Positions 46,208-60,322 of a stretch of DNA of 64,000 nucleotides are shown here, piece after piece. This DNA comes from Phymorhynchus buccinoides. Its lineage: Eukaryota; Mollusca; Gastropoda; Neogastropoda; Raphitomidae. The DNA is taken from the NCBI GenBank assembly GCA_017654935.2, contig CM065690.1, forward strand, positions 23,721,751 to 23,785,750. The letters are read 5' to 3'. The position numbers and the translations under genes were made by a program. The notes beneath the pieces are model-generated. The model ran no database searches. It was not told where the DNA came from and worked only from the letters and a program-made list of their open reading frames with translations. The stretch's first letter is position 1, and each line of letters starts with the position of its first letter.

Positions 46208-49200
46208 CTGTTGAAGAGGAAAGGAAAAATAATTAATCGTTAAAAGGGTCCTTCGGAGGATTTCAGAGTTTTGAAGACGGTGGTGGAATAAAATAAGAAA
46301 AGAAAGCTAAGCTTTGTTTCTTTCTCTTCCTGTATACATCTTACACAAAAAACACACACACAACAACAACAACATACAGTATCTATACGGCGCTGAATCT
46401 TGATAGAAATCAAATCAAAGCGCACACACACGTTAGCATTCATAACGCATTCAAACAAAAATGCAATACAAAGCGAACACACACGGATGACATAAATGGA
46501 ATACAGCAGAAACAGACCTAATGGCAAGAGAGAGAAGAGAAAGACACACACACACACACACACTTATACACTCACTCACTTGTTCAGTAGTCACATAGAA
46601 TAAACACGAAACACCATACACCATAACAGGGCAGCTTTCCATTTAAAAAACCAAACCCATCCTCCCCAAACACACACACACACAAAAGGGCCAGCCACAC
46701 AACATACACGGATGACATAAATAGAATACAGCAGAAACAGACCTAATGGCAAGAGAGAGAAGAGAAGGACACACACACACACACACACTTATACACTCAC
46801 TCACTTGTTCAGTAGTCACATAGAATAAACACGAAACACCATACACCATAACAGGGCAGCTTTCCATTTAAAAAAAACCCAACCCATCCTCCCCAAACAC
46901 ACACACACACAAAAGGGCCAGCCACACAACATACAAATCGCATCTGAATGCGAAGCGCTTTTGACGATGTGAGTCACGATTCACGTGAAATTCATGTATT
47001 GGGTCTGCTTGGAGCATAGTGAGCGAAAATGGCAGAAATATTTTTAAACAGAAGTATTTCACAATCGCATTGCATCCCCATACGATTTGTGGCGCTGGCT
47101 TAACCTGCTCGGTGATGGTGTCCAGTGAAGACGTAGCCTCATCATACACCAGAATAGGGGTGTCCTTCATGATAGCCCGGGCTATAGCGATGCGCTGCTT
47201 CTCTCCCCCTGCAATCACACAGCACGATTGTCTGAAATTAATGAAACCACCGGTATTACAAAAACAAACCAAAACAACCTACCTTTTGTGTCACATTCTT
47301 CAATATAAACTGAACCGATAAGTCATAATTTGCAAAAAATGCACCGTGCAGTTCATTCAAAGGTTGTCTGCTTTTGTCGAGTTTGGAGAAATCTCGTATA
47401 AAGCTATGACGTCATTCACAGAATTCCTCAAGGTCACTTTGCCTGTTTCATACCAGCATCTACGGGTGACGTAAAAAAAAAGGATGCATAATCACGAAGA
47501 AATGACATTGTGGCCGAGGCACAATGGCGGGTCGATTTCGGCTGGAAGATCTGCGTTTTTTGGGAAATAAATGCGTGAGTGCTCAATGTATTTTGAAGAA
47601 TGAGACACAAAAGGTAATAGGTAATAGCGATAGAGTTTGCAGTCTGTGCTATTTCAAAACCATGCTGTGGTGTTTTTCAGAGCGATTTTGCATCCGAATA
47701 GAGCGTGTCCGCTTGTGAAGACCCTTTGAGTTCTGAGGAAAGTAGGCAGACACACAATGAAAAAGACAAATCAACAACTAACACCATAAAAGTGGGCAAG
47801 CAGTCTTAAGCTGGAAATCCGCATCCACATTTTCCCCCCCGACGTCACGGCAGCTTTTTTGTCGTTGTCGTCCTAGGTTCCGTGACGAAACCCGAAGTTT
47901 TGAATCCATCCAAACGGAAACGGCACGGCGCCTTTTCTGTTGATGGCGCCCTGCCTATCCAAACACAACCTTGACCGACACCCCCCCCCCCCCCCCCCCC
48001 CCTTTTCCATAGCTGACCGAGGCATTTTTCTTCTCAAATTTCATGATGCCCTCCCTATTTTTGTGGACGGCAACGGCACAATTCGCTGCATGCTCCGAAA
48101 ACTCCTGCCGGTGCCGTTTCGTGTCTATATGGATTCAAGCAGTAGAAAATTAGTTTGAGCGATTAACACGACATAACTTTTGCCTTTGTTGTTGCCATCG
48201 CCGTGCCGTTTCCGTGCATGAGGATTTCCAGCTTAAAACTGCTTATTGTAATGCTTTGGGATGACAGACAGAGGAGGCAAAACAAGTTTGTCCATAAGAG
48301 AGAAGATAACCAATTGACGGAAAGAACAACCACACTTGTTCTTTTCTGTCATCAAATTAATCTCCCTTAAGGGGCCGCCACATTGCATATGACTCAATCC
48401 AACTGTGACATTTGTCAGGCATGATTCTCGTGAAATACCACTGTCTAAACGAATATGTTGAAATCCTACTACTGCACTAGTTTTGTTCACTATTAATTAT
48501 TTGTAGCCCCCTGTACATGACCAATCTGATGAAATATCTGTATTTTTGTGTCAGACCAGTTTATGGGGATTTGCATATTGGGGTCTACATGAGTATGGTG
48601 AACGAAAATAGTAGAATCACAAGCTGACCAGACGTCTTCCCACATCCTTCAGGACTGCCCTCTGTACGACAGGATGCGGCAACAGACCTGGCCTGGAGGG
48701 ATGGACCTCAGAACCAAACTCTGGGGGACTGCAGATGACCTTCGCCGGACATCCATGTTTGCGACATCACTCGGTCTGAGGTTTTGATGCGTAGCCAGTT
48801 GAACGAAGAAGAAGAAGAAGTAGAATCATTTTTAAAGCAAAAGTATTTCACGTGAATCGTGCCACAGAGATGTTGTCACACAGTTGGATCTCAGTTCGAT
48901 AGAAGAAATCGCACACGTGCGGCGGCTCCTTTACGGTCCCAAATGTGGATTATATATCCACAGACAAATGCACATCAACACCCTGATGATAAATAAATAC
49001 ATAATACTAATAAAGAAACAGGTAAACGCTCGAGGTCCTCACCTGACAGCTTCAGCCCCCTCTCCCCGACCTGCGTGTCATACTGAAGCGGGAAGCGGGT
49101 CATGATGGCGTCGTGGATTTCAGCCATCTGGGCCGCCTCGTACACGCTGGTCTTGGGCTTGTGCAGGTCCCCGTAGTGGATGTTGTGGAACACCGTGTCG

Positions 49201-49596
49201 TGGAACAGCACGCAGTCCTGCAAATTGTCAGGCACAGACTCCCACTAACTTTCGCTATCAATCTCGTTAAATTTTAATGAGTGAAAGGAGCTAATTGTGC
49301 AGCCATTTCCTTCGAAATGACTTGCTCAGCTCAAAGCATTGAAACATTTATGGGCGTGTTTTTAATTATGTATTAGGTGCTTTATAGTCACAGAGGCGTC
49401 TCTGTGACATTCGGGATGCTTCCACCTGGAGAGCGCGTTGCAGCCAGAGGCGCGCCACCCATTTTGTGTGGGTTTTTTTTGCATGCGATTTTTGTGTGAC
49501 TGATGAGGAAGGAAGGGGTGGGTGGGTAAATTTTGACCAAATGACAACTTTTTCATTGCCACTGGGATTAACGTGTGCTAAGTGCATGGGCACACG

Positions 49597-49627
<31 letters not shown>

Positions 49628-50651
49628 TCCACGTTCAGACCGTAAGGCCTACTGCAAAGTGAGAGGAAAAATCCCCTGTATCCAGATTCGAACTCAGGTT
49701 TACTTGACACGAGGCGAACCTCTGTGCCACTCTACCCTTTTTGGGTCAGTTGTTAATTCTATTTGCAGTAAAATCTACAGCTCTCTCTCAAAACTCACAG
49801 GCTGGTAGTGCAGTCGGCAAATCAAATAGCTAAAGCACAAGAAAGGTGGCAGAGTGGCTAAGATGCTTGCCTGCCAAATTCAATGCGTGACTGCATCGTG
49901 AGTGACCTGGGTTCGAATCCCGGCCTTGCCCTTTCTTTCTATTTCCAAAGGAAAATCGAAATGAAGGTTGAGTCCTTCAGATGGGGACTTTAAAAGTTAG
50001 TCTGACCCGTGCGCTTCACGCAAGTGAAAATCCCACGGCAGTTAAAAGTCGATAAGAGCAGGGAGAAATCCTGCTGCCTGGTATGACCAAATTGATAGCT
50101 AGTTTTCCCAAGTCTGCCCCCCCCCCCTCCTCCTCACCCTGTCCCCCCCCCCCACCCTCCCTCCTCCAAACAAAAAAATGGGTAGGCGCTGTGCTTGAGG
50201 CGACACGCTCTCCAGGGGAGAGCGGCCCAAATTTCACAGAGATAAGTCTCTGTGAATAGAATATACCCCAGATACCAAATGTAAGCAACGTGTTTACCTG
50301 CGGCACCACGGCGATAGCTTTCCTCATGCTGTCCAGATCCACATGGCGGATGTCCTGTCCGTTGATCAGGATGCGGCCCGCCTGGGGGTCGTAGAAACGG
50401 TACAACAGCCGCACTATCGTCGACTTCCTGAACGTAGACAAACCCACATCAATAAAACATGCAAACATAAAACATATAGACTTACTTGCATAAGGTTTGT
50501 ATTTCAATTACCGGGTACTGTGTTTTTTGGACTATAGGGTGATACTTTTTTCTTTCTCAGACTGAGACCCCTGCATCTTATAATGTGACTGATAATATAG
50601 TAAGAACATACAAGAACAAAATCTGACTTTTGTGTAAAAATTTTTGGGTGT

Positions 50652-50715
<64 letters not shown>

Positions 50716-53700
50716 GGGTGCCTTGTAATAAGGAGCGTCTTACAGTCTGAAAAATATTTTTTCCATTAGGCTACTTCTATCACCTCAGCTTTCTAATTTC
50801 TAGTCTTCTTACTACCCCCCAAAGTGCAGCAGAATCTTCAGCCTGATGAAGTTGGCTGCCTGAGGCGAAGAAGAAGAAGAAGAAGAAGAAGAGAAGAAAT
50901 ATATGGTACATAAAAAAGATGTGCGTGCAGATAAAGTCATGCTTACATTAGGATTTTATCTCCATTACAACGAATAAGATGTGCATACAGATACATAGAG
51001 AGCTGCTTGCAATAGGCCTGCATCTCCAGTACATACTTCTTCATAAGACAGAGCCCACAGAAAGGTGCCACTTAAGCATTAAGAAGTAAAGCAGAACAGT
51101 TCCTCAACAATAATGCATGCTCTTATGATAGTACTAGGGTAGGTCAAAAGCAAACATTAATCCTATCAATGGCATTGTCCCGTTTTTGCACCAGCTTTGT
51201 AGAACACCTACATACTTAATAATAATAATAACAACAGTACATTTATATAGCGCTTTATCTCAAATGAACCCAAAGCGCTTTACAATCAAATATTCACTAA
51301 CAAGTAGACAACAAAAATAGTGTTTAAGAAGTGACACAAACCAGCAACAACGCATATACAAAGCAACTCGCACACGCACACTTAAAAGCAGTGATTAAGT
51401 ACTCTTGATTTTGAGAGATCACAATCAATTGTATATTCTGTACATGCCTTTGAGCAATTATCAGATTAATAAAATGATGAACATCGCAGGCAGCAACATC
51501 TCAGCCTCTTCTACAGGACAGCTGAGGGGTACATTCCTGCAGTCCCACAGGAAAAGTTTCTCACTCCAGCAAATGCGAAATGTCGCAGGATCAAACCTAC
51601 CAAATTTGAAGGCTTCCGGTCCACAAACATCCTTAAACAGGCCATCAACCACTCTCGCGGATTTCGTGTCCAAGAATGTAGAACAGAGCTCTTTCTTCAA
51701 GCGGACTGTTGCAGAGTGGAACAAGCTGAGTGAGGCCACTGTTCCCTCCTAGTTCCGTCGCGACTATTGCCAGTAATGGCACCTGTGACGTACTGATCCT
51801 GATCCTGATAAGGCAAAAGCTCCACAGCATCACTCACCCAGACCCGCTGCCCCCAACGATGGCGATCTTCTTGCCGGCGGGCACCTCGAAGTTCATGCCC
51901 TGCAGGATCGTCTGCCCAGGGACGTACTCAAACACCACGTCCTGAAAGCTGATGGTGGACTGGGGAGGGCTCACCTCAAGCACCGGGGCCTGCATGTCAC
52001 TCTGGAGCAAGACAACACACAGGCGGGTAGCAGTGTGAAATTAGTAAAACACACTACCACTGGAGCAAATCATATTCTGGGCCCAACAGACGCATTTACA
52101 CATCAGTGTCAACTTCATTGACCCTTTCACTGCCAGAAAAATAAAATTGAGAAATTATGGATTTTCTTATGATAAAATCTAAGAGATCTTTTAGACTCGA
52201 TCTGAGAAAATGGTCTAGAGATATATATATACCTTTCCTGACTTGTCTACACCCAAAACCATCAGTCTAGGACTATGAATATGACATGAAAAGCTATGAC
52301 ATTATCAATGACATCACACAGTATGTCAGTAGTAAACACAGGGCAGGCAGTGAAGGGGTTAAGACACAAACAACACAAGCATTGTGGCCAAGACAAGACA
52401 CACGTAGACCTGTAGCAGTGTGACATTTGCAAAGCATACTATCAGAGGAAACAGTATTCTGGGCCCAACAGACACATTTACACATCAGTGTCAACTTCAT
52501 TAAAACAGCGCCTTATAGTCACCTATAGTCGGTAGATTATGGTATCTAAAGGGACCACCACATTACATATGATTCAATGCAACTGCGACGGTTGTGAGGC
52601 ATGATTTCTTATGAAATCTTACTAGTTCATTTACTATAACGAATCTGATGAAAATATCTGTATTTTTGTATCAGACATTTTATGAGACTCATGCATTAGG
52701 GTCTACATGAGCATAGTGAATGATAATAGTAGAATTACTTCAAGACAAGAAGTGAATCACATGAATCATGCCTCACAGACGTTGCTACAGTCGGATAGAA
52801 ATCACATGTGTGTGTGTCCCTTAGTGGAACATGATGTGTCCAACATATTCAAAGTTCATGTGGGTTGTGATGTAAATTCAAATACCCCTTGCAACGTTTC
52901 TTTGTTAAATCATGTTTCAAGAGAAATTTCTAGTTTATGTTACAGACTTAAACTTAATTCCTTAAAATGTAAATACAGTGGTACCCCTCTAATAAGACGC
53001 TCGCAAATGCGACTTCTCCTCACATACGACTGATTTTTTTTCCCCCGAACACATTCCACTATATATCCTATGCCGCAAATACGACTTTTCCTGAGTTCCG
53101 ACTTACGACCCGATTTCAGGGGTTGAGATGCGACCACAATTTTATCTTTTTGCAGTCAAGTTCATGCAAATCGATCTCTCGATGAAAAGCAGACAAACTC
53201 GTGATCGAAAGTCATGGCAACGGGTCCGATGGCAACTTCGATGGCCCATGTTGCACTCACACACAAACTACACATAACAGTACAGACCTAATCTTCGCCA
53301 TAACGGACCTACTAAATACTGGATTATGCACAACGACACAACACAACACAAAACATGACAAAGTAATGCTCTGGCAGTTCATTTTTAGTCACAGTTTGCA
53401 CACACAGAACTTTTACCGCGCATACAATTCGGCTGACAAAATGGCGCCGCATACACCGCAGATACGAAATCACGGCAAATGCTAATGCGCCAGCTGCTTT
53501 CATTTATCGGATTTTGTGAGTTGTTTGCATTCAGCAAGAGTTGTAGTGCACATACTAACGCCGATTTATCAGTCTCATAGCGGAAAGGAGCTTGGTCCTC
53601 TAATAAGACCACCCCTCAGATAAGACTTTTTTTTCACCGCACTTTCAAGGTCTTATTAGAGGGGTACCACTGTATGTTAATACTGCAAGAAGCATATGAG

Positions 53701-56700
53701 AGGAGAAACTTTTAACATTTCATATACTGTTTGAATGTCCCCTTACGAAGAAGCACCTACCTCATTTCCAATTACCCGAAACTCCTTCAATAGATGCTTT
53801 TAAAATTCTGACTTCAAATTATTTTATTTCTGCCTGATGTATCAAAATATTTACTTGGTATGTTAGTTTGACATTTTTAATTTCTTTTTTGCTTCATTTT
53901 TTTTAACAGATGAAGTTTTCATTGTTGTTCTGGTTAGCTGAATTAAACCTTTATTATGTTTCAATTTATATCAATTCTAATTTTCGATATCATTCATTTA
54001 CAATATCGTAGTCTAAAAACACTTCATGTGAAGACATTAAATTACACATATTCCAGGCATCAGAATAGTCTGAAGTCCAATCCTCTGAAAACCGTGGTAA
54101 AAAGGCCATTAGGCCCTAGACTAAACAGAGAAAACACTGAAATGAGTTCCCAATCTGACCAAAATGGCTTAATACAGTGGAGTCCGGGTAAAACGAATTT
54201 TAACGGAACACAGACTCAGTTCGTTGTATCAGGATTTCGTTATACATGTACATGCACAATGTATGTTGAAAACAAAAACCGTTCAAACACTCGCCAATGA
54301 TAACCGAAAACATAAACTTGACCAGTTTGGATCGTCTGTCTTAATCACGGGATGTACAAGGCTTGAAGTAGTTCAGCAGTGTCTGTTTTGGCACACTTTT
54401 CAACAAGTTTGTCCATTAAGTGACAACACATCACACAAATTTAGTTTGTTATAGGCTTTCACGAACTTTTCGATCTTTATTTTGAGCGCGAATTGTAAAG
54501 CGACCTTGAGAAACCGAACGATCTGTAGGAAGCCTAGGCCTAGCAGACGACCCAGTGTGAATCTAAATGAGTTCACGCATGCGCAGTTCATAGTTTCCAA
54601 CTTCCTTCCTCTTGACAACACGTTCTAGCTTGGAGTTTGAAGGCCTAGGTTTTTGCAGCGCATCGCACAGGCTGAGTTCGTTATAGGCTATTTTTCAAAG
54701 TAAATAAAATTATCCTGGGGCATAGAACATGTGTTCGTAAAAAGCGGATGTTCGTTATTTCAAAAGGATTTTTTGTTCGTTATACCCATGGCTTTGCAAG
54801 TGACAAATAGAAGGGCATTTGCCGGGAAATTGAAGTCAGTTCGTTAATCGCGAAATTTCGTTAAAAGCGAGTTCGTTATAGTTGGACTCCACTGTATAGT
54901 GAAAAATCGCTATAAAATGCTATTACACAGAAAAGAAAACACTGGATAAAAAGCCAAAACCTCTGACAAGAGAAGCCAATCCTCTGTCAGAAATTCTTAA
55001 TCCTCTGAAATTAGCAGATCCTGACAATTCTGATGCCTGATATTCGGAAGCCAAAGTGGCACGTCCACGGACCTTGATGCTGGTGGAGAGGTTGAGCAGG
55101 TTGAACATGGTGTGCATGTCGATGAGGGACTGGCGCACCTCGCGGTACACGGAGCCCAGGAAGTTGAGGGGCATGGACAGCTGGAACAGCAGGCCGTTCA
55201 CCATCACCAGGTCACCCACCGTCATCGTGCCTGCATGGAAACACCCCTCACCAACTCACATGGAGAAACCTTGCATGCAGAGCAGGAGTCAACATTCTGA
55301 ATGACAGCAAAAGCTGAAACTAAAGGAAATTTTTTTTTTTTAATTATTAAACCTTTTTTTGCATGTTTTTGATAAACAAACTACAAATACACAATTAAAT
55401 AAATGGCTCAATAAATGTATGAGTAAATAAACGATAACAGTGTCTAAATCAAAAGTATCCCTCTGTCAAATAAATGAGAAATCTCTATAGACTCTCTCTC
55501 TTTCAATGATGGTAAATAAACAATCTCTCTCTCACAGTTAAGGAGTTAATTCATATCTCTAAATTCTAAAAAAGAAGAAAAAAGTCAACACCCGTTCGAA
55601 ACAATGACCAAGTGGCGAGTTGAAAATTATGACAGCACAATTCTGCATGACATGAGAACCAGGCAGGAAACTCAGGGTAGGTCGCAGAGTGGGCAAACTT
55701 TATGAAGCCAGAATCGGGCGGAATAGCATGCCGTGGCACATACACTCACATGGAGAAACCTTGTTTTTCCAGTCAACATTTTGGGTTATGCAAAATTGTC
55801 TTTGTACATGTGAAATCAGATATTACAGAAATGGCATAATACATGATACATAGTTCTTGAAAAGCGTGACCAAATACCCCAACTAGCACAACAAAGGCTG
55901 GGCAACGCATATTCTAAATTGCATGCAGAGCAGGATGTCAACATTCTGAATGACAGCAAAAGCACAAAACAAAGGAAATTATATGCACGTAACATTGATC
56001 TTTCGGATGAGACGATCATTATAAAGGAAATTATGTGTCCATGCACTTTGCACACGTTGAGTCTTTCGCCAAAGTCGCATTTAAGCACCACAGTGATGTG
56101 CACCCATGTCACTTAAAAGGCATCAAACCCAGTGGCAACCAAAAAAGTTGTCATTTTGGGAAGTCAAAATTTGTACACACACCCCAGCAAACGCACATAC
56201 ACTCAATGATTTTGTGTGATTCACAGTAGAAACAGACATTTGGTAGAATCAGCTATTGTAGCCGTAAAATCTTCAATCAGTTTCGAAAAAAGTGCTGATT
56301 AAAAAAACAAACCAAAACCACCCAGTTGACATTATTTTCTACAGTCAAATGTGTTTGTACAGTAAAACAGCCATCAGTAATTTCAACTAATGAACCAGAC
56401 CTTTTCAACCTGAAATGTCTTTGTACATGTGAAATCCAAATATGTTTCACAAAATGGGGTACTCCAACTGAAATGTAGTGAAGAGAAGTGCAAACATGTA
56501 TACTATAAATAACAACTTATAGAAATACATGTCAAAAGTGTCATCCATTATTTACAACAACAACAACACACACACAGATCGCACCAGTTTCCTGATTCAG
56601 GCAATGGAGAAAATTTGCATGCAGAGCAGGAGTCAACATTCTGAATGACAGCAAAAGCTGAAACTAAAGGAAATTATTGCACGCATTATGTTTAGATTTT

Positions 56701-57150
56701 TTTCCCCCACAAACATTCAATTCCTCTTGGACTCCTTTTCAATGTATTGGACTTTGTTTTCCACAGAAAAAAAAGGTCACTCATAATGTAGATCAGCCCT
56801 TTAAGTTTTTCGCAGTCCAAGTCAGTTTAAATATGATTATAATCAGAGTGGATTGCCTACAAAAACTGCCTAGTTTCTAACGTTCTGGAATTAAGCAGTG
56901 ACTTGATCCATTTCCTTCCCTTACGCATTGGTAAGGACTGTTAAAGAGAACCTAAAAATGCATCGCTTAAAGCTGTCATAAAATAGAACTTACACAAAAT
57001 CTGTACATGTCTGAGGGGGGTGAGGCAGTATACACAGTCTCACTCTGTTAAGTTGTTTTCTTGTTCATTGATTTTGCAACGGTTCTTCTGTGACATTTAG
57101 TTACTCTGCCCCTTTTGTCTTTTTCCCCCTAATTCTCCCTCTGTGTGTGC

Positions 57151-57184
<34 letters not shown>

Positions 57185-60100
57185 GTGGTGTGTGTGTGTG
57201 TGTGGTGGTGTGGTGTGGTGTGGTGTGGTGTGGTGTGTTGTGTGTGTTGTGTTGTGTTGTGTTGTGTGTGTGTATGTTTGTGTCTTACTGTGCATGTGCG
57301 TGCATATATTGTTTATGTTGAAATAATGCTATTTCCAAACTTGATTTTGATTGACTATTCAACTAAAATCAGCAAACAGGTGTAAAATCTGGAAAGTTGG
57401 ATTGTGTTATGTTGTGTTGTGTGTGTGTGCGCGTTGTATGTGCGTATATGTTGTAACTCAATTCTGACTGTCGACTTTTCAACTAAAATCATCAAACTGG
57501 TTGAAAAATCCGGAAAGTCGGATCCCCCCCCCACCCACCCCCCAAGCACCCACCGGCCATGATGTTATTGCTGGCCATGACCATGACGGCGGCGATGCCC
57601 ACGCTGAAGATGGCGTTCTGGCCCCAGTTGAGCAGCGCCAGGCTGGTGGTAGTCTTCAGGGAGGCGCGCTCAAACTGCTGCAGGTGCGAGTCGTACTTTT
57701 GTGCCTCGTAGCGCTCGTTGTTGAAGTACTGCGCACACACCCCGACACACACACATACACAGACACACACCCAGACACACACACATACACACACCCAGAC
57801 ACACACACATACACAGACACACACACCCAACACACCCACACAGACTATAGCAAGTACCCTTTATAGTTTAAGTAGGTAGGTATTACTGTATAGTCACAGA
57901 GGCATCGCTGTGAAATTTTGGTTGCTCCCACCTGGAGAGCACGTCGCGTCGCAGCCAGAGGCGCGCCACCCTTATATTTCATGTTTCTTCATTTGAATAA
58001 CTAAAGAAGAGAATAAGAAAAGAAATGACAAGAAAATACCTTGAATAATTTTCGGCAACTACTGCTTGCCTTTGTCAACCTTAACCGGTGATGTTTCTTA
58101 TATTTCATGCGTTTCTTCATTTAAATAACTAAAGAAAAGAATAAGGAAAGAAATGAAAATATCTTACATCATTTTCGGCAACTACTGTTTTGCTTCCATG
58201 AAGCGAAGTACTGGATTTTACGGACTATAAGGTGCACTTGATTATAAGGCCCCCCCCCCGAATTTTACACAAAATTCAGATTTTGTTATGACTGTATTTT
58301 TGGGATTATATAAGGCGATACTTTTTTTCTAAGACTGAGACCCATGCACCTTATAATATGACTAATAATAAAGAAAGAACATATAAGAACAAAATCTGAA
58401 TTTTGTGTAAAATTTCGGACTTATAATCCGAAAAATATGGTACACCTTTTTACAATTTTTTTCATCACATTATAAGGGTCTATGTCTGGGGGGAGGGGGA
58501 AGTATCGTCTTATAGTCCGTAAAATACGGTAGTCATACAACAGTACAAAGGTTTCAATGTATTTTGAAATAATGACATAACACTACAAATACACAAACAT
58601 ATTTCTTGCTTATAGAATAACTGTGTGTCTCATTTTTGCAGTTTTGAGAACAAGAAGAAAAACTAGCATTACCTAATTGATTCAAAACCGAAGACTAGGG
58701 CATTTTGAGTAAACTACCGTATTTTACGGACTATAAGGCGATACCTTTTTCCTAGACTGAGACCCCTGCGCCTTATAATGTGACTGATAATATAGTAAGC
58801 AACTATAATAACAACATCTGGATTTTGTGTAAAAGTTGGGGGGTGCGCCTTATAATCAGGTGCGCCTTGTAGTCTGTAAAATACGGTACGTCAGCAACAG
58901 ATTTTGGATCTACACACGTGTCAAAGTTTATTTGTGTTTTTTGTATGCATATGTTAAGATCCATTCTGGGATTGTTTTACAACCATAAAACAAAACTGCT
59001 TAAGTCAGAGTCAAAATGTTATCCTATAAGCATGACAGTATATTTGTGTGTGTTTCAGACAGTCTTTGTAAAACAAACCAAACCTTATAAATTGTTTTAA
59101 CTTTTTATGAAACTTCCACGCCAAACAACTCCATACATAACCCTCCTCATAAACCATCCAATATCGGCGAATTCATCAAAGGGCTCACCTTCACCGTTTC
59201 ATAATTGATCAAAGAGTCGATGGCTTTGTTGCCCGCTTCTGAATCCGCCTTGTTCATCACCACCCGAAACTTGGTCCTGAAAACAGCATGTCCTTTGCAT
59301 GAACACACTACAGTTGAAAGCTTAAAATGCATGCACGCACTTGCACTTGCACATACACACACACATACAGAGCAACAACATTTCTGTGAAAGCATATAGC
59401 CATAAACTCCTGTGCTTAAGCGAGCATCCAATTCAACACATATTTTCATTTATTTTAACTACACCTTGGTTAGGGACACAACTTATATTAAACACACACA
59501 CACCAATCATGATAACATATTAAGCTCAGCTTCGCAAGCTAAAAAAACGATTTCCAGAATATGCTGGAAAAACATCTTGTATCTCAATTTTGGTAGTTTT
59601 GAGAAAAGTTAAAAAAAAAATGTTTTAAAAATTAACCGTGTTAACCACAATTGATTAACTATGATGAATATGTTGTTCAAGACATTGCGAGTTTAGTCCT
59701 GCATTTTGTTAAAATTAATTCTTTTCATTTTTTTAAATACTTGAAAAGAACGAAAATACAAGGTTTTTCTCTTTAACTAGATCTGAATTTGGGACTTAAA
59801 GAGTTTTTCTTCCATTTACACAACCTCATTTACCCCAGATAGAAAGTCGTTAGAGATATGAGCTTTTGGTGGAAGGTGGCGGGAAAAATGAGAGAGCTGA
59901 CTATGTATCTAACTCAAACCCCCCCAAAATCGAGATACGATATGTTACGCTGACTGATTACCTCCACTGGGTGATGATCAAGGTGAAGGCAGCGTAGGCA
60001 GTGATGCAGCCCAGAGTCACCAGGGCAAACCCTCCCCCGCACTTGTAATACTAGGGGAACAAAACAAAAGGAAAGCTAAGTGAATTCAGGGGGGCAACTC

Positions 60101-60289
60101 AAGAGAGAGAGATAACGAGACAGACGGTTACAACAATGGACAGAGACAGTTTGAGTCCGAAAAGCCTTGTAAAATGATTATATCAGTTTTGAAAACAATA
60201 TGGCATCACCATGTTTTTTCCAAGATTTTCTGAGAGAGACTTCCAGGATAGAACAACCAAGTTAAAAACGCCCCAAATCGCTTGTGGTT

Positions 60290-60322
<33 letters not shown>

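Noticed and set aside
49843..49931. Functional Ser/Leu-type tRNA gene
   Set aside because: A and B boxes are present, but the sequence continues into a SINE body and the acceptor stem does not pair well by eye.
57090..57866. Valine/cysteine-rich frames beside the ABCB7 exon
   Set aside because: Translation of TG/CA microsatellite; only 57554-57728 is exon.
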